Assembly: GCF_029914245.1 (NCBI RefSeq)
Contig: NZ_JARYZI010000002.1
Location: forward strand, 186,001 to 250,000
Direction of reading: 5' to 3'
Length of the DNA: 64,000 nucleotides
Source of the DNA: Fusibacter bizertensis
GTDB lineage: Bacteria > Bacillota > Clostridia > Peptostreptococcales > Acidaminobacteraceae
The first letter of the stretch is position 1, and each line of letters opens with the position of its first letter. Below, one piece after another: positions 43,067-50,281 of this stretch. The position numbers were made by a program, and so were the translations under genes. Below the pieces are notes generated by a model that saw nothing but the letters and a program-made list of their open reading frames with translations, searched no databases and had not been told where the DNA came from.

Positions 43067-43093
43067 CCGTATTCTAAATTTGTTCATTTATTG

Positions 43094-44359
43094 TTAACTT
43101 TTCAACTTATTTTCTATCAATACAAGAATCAGATCATTTACATTTGTACCCGTCGGACCCGTTATCAATAAATCCTCACTTTGTGCTAATGCATGATACG
43201 CATCAAAAGTTTGTAGCGCATTATCGATATTATACCCTATTGTTTCAAGTCTTTTTAAGGTACTACTGTCTATCACTGCACCGGCCGCATCGGTAGGACC
43301 ATCAGTTCCATCTGATCCTGCAGCTAAGATGACCATTTGCTCATCGCTATGTAACAAACTTGCAATCTTTAATGCAAAATGTTGACATCGACCTCCTAAT
43401 CCATCACCGGTTACTTTAACAACCATTTCACCACCATAAATAAAACATTGTTTATAGTCTTCTTGTTTATGTCGTTCAATCCATTTTCGTGTCTCTTCCA
43501 ATATGGCTAAAGCACATAACTCTACATCATCTGAAATATGTGTCGATATAACTTCTGTGTTATAACCTAAATTAATAGCACTTTGCCTAGCTACTTCACA
43601 TAATTTTTCCACATTTCCAACAAGTATTGTCTCAATTTCTTCAACTGATTTTGGGGTTTCTTTTTTCAAAGCTTCTATAATATGTGGTGGGAAATCTAGA
43701 TCGTATTTTTCTATAATATTGATAGCATCCTTAACTGTTGTTTCATCACTATAGATTGGCCCAGAAGCGATAGTATCAAGCCTATTTCCAAGTACATCGG
43801 AAAGGATCAATGAGACGATCTTAGCAGGCTGACAAAGCTGAGCAAATCTACCTGCTTTCACAGAAGACAATCTTTTTCGAATGGTGTTAATTTCAGTTAT
43901 GTCTGCCCCCGCTTTTAAGAGTAGATCTGATGTAAACACAATGTCCTTAAGTGTTATGCCTTCAAGGGGATATTCAAACAAGGCAGATCCCCCTCCTGAA
44001 ATCAACATAAGTACAGTATCTCTTTGTGTCAAACATTCCACCATAGAAATAGCATGTTTTGTAGCTTCTAAAGTGTTTTCATCGCTAAGGGGATGTCCCG
44101 CTTCATAAATTGTTATGCCTTTTAAATTCCCTTGCCCATGTCCATACTTTGTAATTACTACCCCTTGTTTCACTTCTTTACCCAAAATATCTACAGCAGC
44201 CCTCGCCATACGCCAAGCTGCTTTTCCTATAGCAATTAGCGTTATCGCTTCAAGTCTTTCACTCTTTTGAAGGGCTTCTTTAACAGCCTTTTCAGGCTTT
44301 ACAGCCTCAATTGATTCATTAAAAATTTTATAAGCATCTGCTCTTAACTTATTACTCAT
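43094..44359 (-). CDS. Glycerate 2-kinase (GckA/MOFRL type)
   Basis: 421 residues. An N-terminal DUF4147 domain with IAIGKAAWRMARAA, EAGHPLSDENT, LISGGGSALFEYP and INTIRKRLSSVKAGR is followed by the MOFRL domain (IYGGEMVVKVTGDGLGGRCQHFAL, LAAGSDGTDGPTDAAGAV, DLLITGPTGTNVNDL). It phosphorylates D-glycerate at O2 with ATP, leading into glycolysis; serine or sugar-acid breakdown would supply glycerate. I chose the ATG at 44359, with GGGGG before it. No catabolic partner is adjacent. Confidence 0.93.
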   Translation of the reverse strand: MSNKLRADAYKIFNESIEAVKPEKAVKEALQKSERLEAITLIAIGKAAWRMARAAVDILGKEVKQGVVITKYGHGQGNLKGITIYEAGHPLSDENTLEATKHAISMVECLTQRDTVLMLISGGGSALFEYPLEGITLKDIVFTSDLLLKAGADITEINTIRKRLSSVKAGRFAQLCQPAKIVSLILSDVLGNRLDTIASGPIYSDETTVKDAINIIEKYDLDFPPHIIEALKKETPKSVEEIETILVGNVEKLCEVARQSAINLGYNTEVISTHISDDVELCALAILEETRKWIERHKQEDYKQCFIYGGEMVVKVTGDGLGGRCQHFALKIASLLHSDEQMVILAAGSDGTDGPTDAAGAVIDSSTLKRLETIGYNIDNALQTFDAYHALAQSEDLLITGPTGTNVNDLILVLIENKLKS

Positions 44360-44505
44360 TAACGCCCCCAAAAACTTAAAAGTATTTACAATTATGTAAA
44401 GATTTATTGTCTCTAGCATGCTATGCTAATATATATGTATTATACTTCATATCTATATGAAGTGTTAGAACTATTACCTAGTATTCGCAATAATTGGAGG
44501 CTATT

Positions 44506-44880
44506 ATGTATGAATTTCCCTCATTAGATGAGATTGAAGTCGCATTAAGTGAAATAATTGATGATATTCCAAAGGCTTTTTTTGATGAGCTCAACGGTGG
44601 CATCGTACTGCTTGATAACTTTAAGATGCACCCAGAAAGCAAACCCGGTAAACCACTCTACATTATGGGGGAATATGTTATTGATCGATTAGGTCGTCAA
44701 ATCAAGATTTACTATGGCTCATTTAAGAAGGTTCACTATGGACTTACTTTAGAAAAACTACGCACCTTGTTAAAAAAGACTTTAATTCATGAATTTGTGC
44801 ACCATCTAGAAGGCAGGGCTGGTTTAAAAGGACTTGAAGTAGAAGATGCAAATTACCTAAAGCAGTATCTAGAAAATTAA
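44506..44880 (+). CDS. Small zinc metallopeptidase-like protein
   Basis: 124 residues. The zinc motif HExxH is in TLIHEFVHHLEG near residues 99-106, with a third possible ligand in the Glu/Asp-rich stretch after it (EVEDANYL). It belongs to the minimal zincin group (DUF1025/metallopeptidase family). It has no signal peptide. I start at the ATG at 44506, with TTGGAGG upstream. Target unknown. Confidence 0.8.
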   Translation: MYEFPSLDEIEVALSEIIDDIPKAFFDELNGGIVLLDNFKMHPESKPGKPLYIMGEYVIDRLGRQIKIYYGSFKKVHYGLTLEKLRTLLKKTLIHEFVHHLEGRAGLKGLEVEDANYLKQYLEN

Positions 44881-44922
44881 AAGGGCCATTTCCACTATTT
44901 AATGTGAGAAAAAGCCCTTTTC
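44878..44922. terminator. Bidirectional terminator between the metallopeptidase and small peptide genes
   Basis: AAGGGC (44881-44886) / GCCCTT (44914-44919) with further TTTC-CAC / GTG-GAAA pairing inside and A/T runs outside on both strands. Confidence 0.75.
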
Positions 44923-44944
44923 TTTATGAACAACCTATTACTAA

Positions 44945-45061
44945 TTACCTGATGGTTTTGCATACTGCCTCTACATCCTTTTGCGATGTTATAATCGATG
45001 GATGAGATAATGTTGTAGCTGATAAAACAAAAAATGATAAGAAACTCATTGCTTTTTTCAT
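44945..45061 (-). CDS. Small secreted peptide (38 aa)
   Basis: An ATG at 45061 with a strong AAAGGAGG site opens 38 codons to a TAA at 44945. The N-terminus is a short signal peptide: basic MKKA, a hydrophobic core (FLSFFVLSATTL), then a polar tail ending in VCKTIR with one cysteine. A bidirectional terminator follows. Size, signal and lone Cys recall peptide pheromones or small secreted factors, but it matches none I know. It is divergent from the sigma-54 promoter at 45149. Confidence 0.65.
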   Translation of the reverse strand: MKKAMSFLSFFVLSATTLSHPSIITSQKDVEAVCKTIR

Positions 45062-45107
45062 ATTTGAATCCTCCTTTATAATATTATTAGCTATGCCTAT
45101 ACAAGAT

Positions 45108-45134
45108 TAATCTGTGGTTGTTCAAAACAGATTA
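45108..45134. promoter_or_regulatory. Inverted repeat upstream of the sigma-54 promoter
   Basis: Perfect 8-base arms TAATCTGT (45108-45115) / ACAGATTA (45127-45134), centred about 54 bases before the predicted sigma-54 start. It overlaps the TATAAT (45136-45131 on the minus strand) of the divergent small peptide gene, so one regulator could act on both. Confidence 0.4.
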
Positions 45135-45148
45135 TACGAACTGTTTTT

Positions 45149-45164
45149 TGGCACGTTTCTTGCT
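45149..45164 (+). promoter_or_regulatory. Consensus sigma-54 promoter
   Basis: TGGCACG-TTTC-TTGCT matches the -24/-12 consensus TGGCACG-N4-TTGCW at every fixed position and with exact spacing. The start point should be near 45175, 226 bases before the HD-GYP gene. Confidence 0.75.
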
Positions 45165-45174
45165 TATCACTTAT

Positions 45175-45400
45175 TATACCAAATATATAGACTTTGTGAA
45201 GCAACTTAGGGTAAGAATTGTGTTAAGATTTGATAACCAGTAAATGAATGATTGTTGCCTCTATCTATTACATTCACTTGCATGTATAGATTTATAAACA
45301 TTTTGCTCATAATTCTATTGTAAATTTTTTATTTTATTATTAATTTAGATTGTGATAAGATAATTTTAAAACAACAACCTATTTAGGAGGTCGATTTGAC
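45175..45400 (+). other. Long untranslated leader of the HD-GYP gene
   Basis: 226 AT-rich bases between the predicted sigma-54 start and the HD-GYP ATG. I see no well-supported ORF (short frames lack ribosome sites), no c-di-GMP riboswitch and no strong hairpin. Only the AGGAGG before 45401 is clear. Confidence 0.5.
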
Positions 45401-47320
45401 ATGTCAAACGGCAAACCCATCTTTGCAAAAATTAAATTAAGATTTTTAATCTATATGACGATCATTGGGCTTGGTTTGTTTTTTATAGTTAGTATTTCGT
45501 TTTTTTCTGGAAATACTCTAAAAAATAACTCTCAAATGATTACAGTTTTAGCAAAACAACGTATGCTCACACAAGCATTCTCTAAAAACGCCAGCAGAAT
45601 CCATCTACTAAATGATGCACTGCTCTCACAAGAATCGATTCAATCTAATGAAATTTTAGAGTCAAAATTAAGAGTTACTATAGAACAATTGATTACGGAT
45701 GCTTCTACATATCAATCTGTGTATACAGATCTATCGAATGGATTTGTTGTAACGCCTGCAGATGAAACCATACGCGTTTCTAAAAACGCTTTAAGTCAAA
45801 TAGAGCAAGAAATCAATTTCCTTAATAAACAATGGATGCCTTTTTCTGATGCAATCAACGTTATTGTTTCTGAAGACGAAAACTCGATTGCCTTTAAAGA
45901 AGCATTAATTTATATTAATGAGAATAACTTGTCGCTCCTTGACGCTTCAGAGGCAATCTTGTCATCTTTTGAAACCAACATGCAAAAGCAATATGAGGTC
46001 TATCAATTTATCATTCTCATGTTGATATTTTTGATCGTCTCCGTAGCAGCACTTTTGATGTATCAAATGTACGATGACATGTTCAAAGCGCTTAACATAT
46101 TCTATGCAGGTTTTGAAAAGTTAGGTTTAAGTCGAAATTATAAAAACAACTCTGACAATATCAATGTATCTTTTTCTGACGAAGTAAAATTGATGATTAA
46201 TGGATTCACAGATACACTTGAATTAACTGAAAAAATCAATGCCAGTCAATCTTTTATAGAAACTCTAAACTATATTTTTAAGTCTTTTAAATCCATTTTA
46301 CCTTACACTTACATCGGAATAGCCTTGCTAACAGATCAAAACCCACAAACAGTTATTGCTACCTATGGAATTACAGAAGACCAACATAAAGGGCTAGCAG
46401 AATCATTAGTTGGTTATGAGGTAAATGTTTCTGACACAAGTCTAGGACAGATCATGCATCTTAAAGAACCTAGAATTATTAACGATATGAACGCATATTT
46501 TGTACACCGACCAATTAATCCATATAGTCAAATGGTGATGGATTATGGCATCAAATCATCGGTAACACTTCCGCTTGAGGCAAATGGTGTACCACTAGGT
46601 TTTATCTTCTTTTCAAGTGATCAGCCCAATGTTTATGAACATCAACACATTGAGTATTTGAAGATCTTAAGTACCTCTATCGCGCTCTCATTTCAAAAGA
46701 ACATCTTTATGGATGAATTGGTTTATTCTAGTGTTCTTGCGCTAGCGAAGCTAAGTGAGGCGAGAGATGAAGATACTGGTGATCATCTAGTACGTATGAG
46801 TCACTACGTAGAACTTATTGCAAATGAATTAAAGAAGGAACCACAGTACAAGGATATTATCACACGTGAATATGTTGAAAGTTTAGTTAAGTTCAGTCCT
46901 ATGCATGACATTGGAAAAGTAGGCATACCTGATGGTATCTTATTAAAACCTGGCAAACTAACTGCAGCAGAATTTGAAATAATGAAAACACACACCATTT
47001 ATGGTGCTAATGTACTGGTTGAAGCTGAGAAAAATATCAACAAAAAAGGAAGAAGCTTATTCGCCACAGGAATCGAAATCGCACTTAATCACCATGAGAA
47101 ATTTGATGGCTCAGGATATCCAAATGGTATAAAAGGTGAAGAAATACCTTTAAGTGCTCGAATTGTTGCAGTGGCAGATGTATTTGATGCGTTACTCTCG
47201 AAGCGCCCTTATAAAGAGCCTTTTACAATGGCAGAGACGTTAAAAATTATCAAAGAAGGCAGAGGAAAACATTTTGATCCCGTTATAGTAGATGCTTTTT
47301 TAGCACTCTACGATCTATAG
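45401..47320 (+). CDS. Membrane HD-GYP phosphodiesterase with GAF domain
   Basis: 639 residues. A membrane helix (about 16-30), a PilJ-like four-helix sensor (LKNNSQMITVLAKQRMLTQAFSKNASRI), a second helix (about 200-222), a GAF domain (about 280-435) and a C-terminal HD-GYP domain. The catalytic HD is H502-D503 (MHDIGKVGIP), and HHEKFDGSGYP follows; the GYP loop reads GSGYP. It most likely degrades cyclic di-GMP. It has a long leader under a consensus sigma-54 promoter. Confidence 0.92.
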   Translation: MSNGKPIFAKIKLRFLIYMTIIGLGLFFIVSISFFSGNTLKNNSQMITVLAKQRMLTQAFSKNASRIHLLNDALLSQESIQSNEILESKLRVTIEQLITDASTYQSVYTDLSNGFVVTPADETIRVSKNALSQIEQEINFLNKQWMPFSDAINVIVSEDENSIAFKEALIYINENNLSLLDASEAILSSFETNMQKQYEVYQFIILMLIFLIVSVAALLMYQMYDDMFKALNIFYAGFEKLGLSRNYKNNSDNINVSFSDEVKLMINGFTDTLELTEKINASQSFIETLNYIFKSFKSILPYTYIGIALLTDQNPQTVIATYGITEDQHKGLAESLVGYEVNVSDTSLGQIMHLKEPRIINDMNAYFVHRPINPYSQMVMDYGIKSSVTLPLEANGVPLGFIFFSSDQPNVYEHQHIEYLKILSTSIALSFQKNIFMDELVYSSVLALAKLSEARDEDTGDHLVRMSHYVELIANELKKEPQYKDIITREYVESLVKFSPMHDIGKVGIPDGILLKPGKLTAAEFEIMKTHTIYGANVLVEAEKNINKKGRSLFATGIEIALNHHEKFDGSGYPNGIKGEEIPLSARIVAVADVFDALLSKRPYKEPFTMAETLKIIKEGRGKHFDPVIVDAFLALYDL

Positions 47321-47336
47321 AAATTTCTATCATAAA

Positions 47337-47386
47337 AAAAGAAAGCTGAGTAAGTGCTTATATAAGCACTTACTCAGCTTTTTATG
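47337..47386. terminator. Bidirectional terminator, perfect 40-bp palindrome
   Basis: The arms 47342-47361 and 47362-47381 are exact reverse complements (AAAGCTGAGTAAGTGCTTAT first), with A/T runs on both sides. It ends the HD-GYP and flavodoxin genes. Confidence 0.9.
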
Positions 47387-47858
47387 ATATTGAGCTTGAA
47401 AATTCAGCGATTTCACCCTCTAAAAGACCTAATTTTGGTTGATCTTTAGCAAGAATTTTTTTCATCATCCATTTATAAAGTGGATTCAATCTATCCAAGT
47501 GAATATCTCCACCTAATTGTTTTATTTGACTCGCGTGAGCAAACAAACTACTAGATATTTGTTTCTGAAATAAATCTACACCTTCTTGACCAAGAGCAAG
47601 CCCACATATAAAGAAATAAAGTTTTTTCTCCATTAACTCGTTATGATGAAGTTCTAAATACTTTTTTATAGGCCCAGTAATTTGCCCCATATATAGAGGT
47701 GTACCGATAATCACTGTTTCATATTGGCTAAGATCTTGTTTCTTACTTTTTTTAACATCCATGATATCAACTTCGTGCAAGCCTAAATTAGCCCTTATTT
47801 TATTAGCACAAAGTTCTGTTGTACCTGTTTTACTACCATACAAAATTAAAGTTTTCAT
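47382..47858 (-). CDS. Flavodoxin-domain protein (HemG-like)
   Basis: 158 residues. The FMN phosphate loop ILYGSKTGTTELCANKI and VIIGTPLYMGQITGPIKKYL are those of the flavodoxin_5/HemG group. HemG oxidises protoporphyrinogen in some bacteria, but no haem genes are near, so a general electron-transfer role is as likely. Cytoplasmic, single gene. Confidence 0.85.
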   Translation of the reverse strand: MKTLILYGSKTGTTELCANKIRANLGLHEVDIMDVKKSKKQDLSQYETVIIGTPLYMGQITGPIKKYLELHHNELMEKKLYFFICGLALGQEGVDLFQKQISSSLFAHASQIKQLGGDIHLDRLNPLYKWMMKKILAKDQPKLGLLEGEIAEFSSSIS

Positions 47859-47958
47859 GGTCTACCCCTTTCGCCATCTACTTCTATAAAAAAATTATAT
47901 GTTAAATGGGTCTATTGGTAAAGTTAAAATTGGGTTAGTGCTAATAAAGCATCCCTGG

Positions 47959-49479
47959 TTACATATTTTTGTTTAGAGTTCCATCTTTAATTGCTTTATT
48001 ATATGCATCTAACTGATCTGCATAATTGGTTTTAGCTATCTTACCCCATAAATCCGCTCCATTTATGCCTAAGCGAGCTGGAACAAATACTGGATCTAAC
48101 CCCGCTTTCTTTTGTTGCTCATAATCTTTAAGTGTTGCAAGTCCAGGTTTTGTAAGTAGCAATATAACGATAACATTAAACCACGCCATTGCGCCGACAG
48201 CCGCAGAACCTAAGTTCCAGACAACATCTACTGATGAAATAGCACCAATAAATACCATCGCAGACAATACTATTCTTGATCCCAAAATTGTGTACTTATA
48301 ACCATTGCCGTTAAAATTTTTCTTGAAGATATAACCGATGCTTGAGTCAGTATAGAAAGCATATGCAAAAACAGTAGTCAAAGTAAAGAAAAACAATGCT
48401 ACCGCCACAAATCCCCCACCGATACCCGGTATAAAGGTATTAACTGCTTCTTGTGTAAAATTACTTTTTTCAAGTCCTGGCATGAGCTGAGTTACAAAAC
48501 CACCATCTGCATTTACAACATTGTAAGCGCCAGTTGCAAGAATCATAACCGCTGTTGCAGTACATACAAAAAGAGTATCTACATAAACTGAAAATGCTTG
48601 TACTAAACCTTGTTTAGCTGGATGTGATACTTCAGCTGCGCCTGCTGCTTGAGCACCAGTTCCCTGGCCTGCTTCATTTGAGAAAATCCCTCTTTTAACG
48701 CCCCAAGCTACTGCTTGGCCAAAGACCGCGCCATACACTGCATTCATGTTAAATGCTGAAGAGAAGATCAGTCCAAAGACTTCTCCAATCTTTCCAAAAT
48801 TAACTGCCAAAATAACCAATGCCAATATGATATAAGCAATTGCCATAAATGGCACAATTGTCTCTGCAGCTTTAGCAATCCTCTTGCCGCCACCAAATAT
48901 AACAAAAGCAGTAATAACAGTATAAACCAAACCAATCGCCCACATTGGGATCCCAAAAGATAAGTTCCCAGCTTGTGCAAATGCATTGGCTTGAATACCT
49001 GGTAACATAATCCCACAAGAGATAATCGTCAAGATCGCAAATGCAATTCCTAGACCTCTCGATTTTAATCCTTTTTCAATATAATATGCTGGACCACCAC
49101 GGTATTCACCATGGATTTCTTCTTTCCATACTTGTGCAAGTGCTGATTCGATGTACGCTGAACCTGCGCCCAAGAAAGCAATCAACCACATCCAAAATAC
49201 TGCTCCTGGCCCCCCAAAGAAAATTGCTGATGCGACACCAGTGATATTCCCAGTACCTACACGGCCACCCAAAGCCATTGCAAATCCTTGAAATGATGAC
49301 ACACCACTTGCTGATGCCTTTCCACCAATTAATTGCTTAACCATGTCTTTAACAAGTCTAAGCTGTGGAAAACGCATCAAAATTGAAAAATAGACACCTG
49401 CTGCTAGACAAAGATAAATCATAATCTGTCCCCAGAAGAAGCCGTCAAGCGTTGCAGATAAGTTCAATAAACTCTCCAT
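47959..49479 (-). CDS. Sodium:alanine/glycine symporter (AGCS family)
   Basis: 506 residues, about 11 membrane helices. Family signatures include GGKASASGVSSFQGFAMALGGRVGTGNITGVASAIFFGGPGAVFWMW, EYRGGPAYYIEKGL, GVKRGIFSNEAGQGTGAQAAGA and SSIGYIF. It imports alanine or glycine with sodium. The ATG at 49479 has GGAGGG upstream; a TTG at 49497 in frame is less likely. The upstream 240 bases hold an 11-base inverted repeat (49601-49611/49663-49673) but no glycine riboswitch. Confidence 0.93.
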   Translation of the reverse strand: MESLLNLSATLDGFFWGQIMIYLCLAAGVYFSILMRFPQLRLVKDMVKQLIGGKASASGVSSFQGFAMALGGRVGTGNITGVASAIFFGGPGAVFWMWLIAFLGAGSAYIESALAQVWKEEIHGEYRGGPAYYIEKGLKSRGLGIAFAILTIISCGIMLPGIQANAFAQAGNLSFGIPMWAIGLVYTVITAFVIFGGGKRIAKAAETIVPFMAIAYIILALVILAVNFGKIGEVFGLIFSSAFNMNAVYGAVFGQAVAWGVKRGIFSNEAGQGTGAQAAGAAEVSHPAKQGLVQAFSVYVDTLFVCTATAVMILATGAYNVVNADGGFVTQLMPGLEKSNFTQEAVNTFIPGIGGGFVAVALFFFTLTTVFAYAFYTDSSIGYIFKKNFNGNGYKYTILGSRIVLSAMVFIGAISSVDVVWNLGSAAVGAMAWFNVIVILLLTKPGLATLKDYEQQKKAGLDPVFVPARLGINGADLWGKIAKTNYADQLDAYNKAIKDGTLNKNM

Positions 49480-49600
49480 ACCAAATAGTCCCTCCAATTT
49501 TTTTGTAATCTTTAAAAGAATTGTATCATTTGCGTAATATCTTTGTCAAACGATTTGAGCCACATAAATTTCTTTATATATCTTTATTTTTGTACATAAA

Positions 49601-49673
49601 AATAAACATTGCGAAAAAGTATGAGAATCGCCATTTCAGCTGATTTCATAAATTTATTTCAACAATGTTTATT
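49601..49673. repeat. Distant inverted repeat upstream of the alanine symporter gene
   Basis: AATAAACATTG (49601-49611) and CAATGTTTATT (49663-49673) are perfect reverse complements, 51 bases apart. They could be paired operator sites. The rest of the 49498-49735 gap is AT-rich and otherwise featureless. Confidence 0.4.
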
Positions 49674-49735
49674 GTATTAATATACTTAACGGTTATAAAG
49701 TTTTGCCCTTCATACAATCACTATATGATATCATC

Positions 49736-50260
49736 CTAATACAACTTTTTTAGCATCCGAATATCACTGTGCCAAGAGCCAAAATTAAACACAAAAGCTT
49801 TTATTTCATCTATCTTGTGATAGCCAGAAGCAAGGTATAAGCTTTGAGCCCTATGATTATATTCAAACACACCAAGTTCAATTGCCCTTGCTCCTAGCCT
49901 TCTACATTCAGCTTCAATAAAATCCATCATGATTTTACTGATTCCTCTACCTCTATACTCAGCTTCTCCAATCAATAGACTGATCCAAGCAGTCATATCT
50001 TCTTTGTAGACTCTATGAGAAAAATTCATATCAATACTTAGCTCACCTATTGGTTTTTCTCCATCACAAACCAAATATACACTTTTACTTGGATTCTCCA
50101 TCAATGAAGCCATGATTTCTACCATTAGTATGTCTTTATACCCTTCTTCAGAGAACCTTGGCGTCGCATAAGGTCTAATCTCAGCATCATTTGACCACTT
50201 GGCCAAGAACTCAAACACGTCTATGTCCTCTAAATCAATTTTACGAATTTTTATATCCAT
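49736..50260 (-). CDS. GNAT-family N-acetyltransferase
   Basis: 174 residues, RimJ/RimL-like. The acetyl-CoA loop is GEAEYRGRGISKIMMDFI, followed by LGVFEYNHRAQSLYLASGY. It acetylates an amine substrate, which is unknown; ribosomal-protein or antibiotic acetylation are family possibilities. The ATG at 50260 has AAGGA upstream, and the frame continues from the end of the SLH gene 22 bases away, so it is probably co-transcribed with it. Confidence 0.87.
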   Translation of the reverse strand: MDIKIRKIDLEDIDVFEFLAKWSNDAEIRPYATPRFSEEGYKDILMVEIMASLMENPSKSVYLVCDGEKPIGELSIDMNFSHRVYKEDMTAWISLLIGEAEYRGRGISKIMMDFIEAECRRLGARAIELGVFEYNHRAQSLYLASGYHKIDEIKAFVFNFGSWHSDIRMLKKLY

Positions 50261-50281
50261 ATGAGCATCCTTACTAGCCAC

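Noticed and set aside
49498-49735. Glycine riboswitch before the alanine symporter
   Set aside because: No GG-rich paired aptamer pattern is visible; only a distant inverted repeat.
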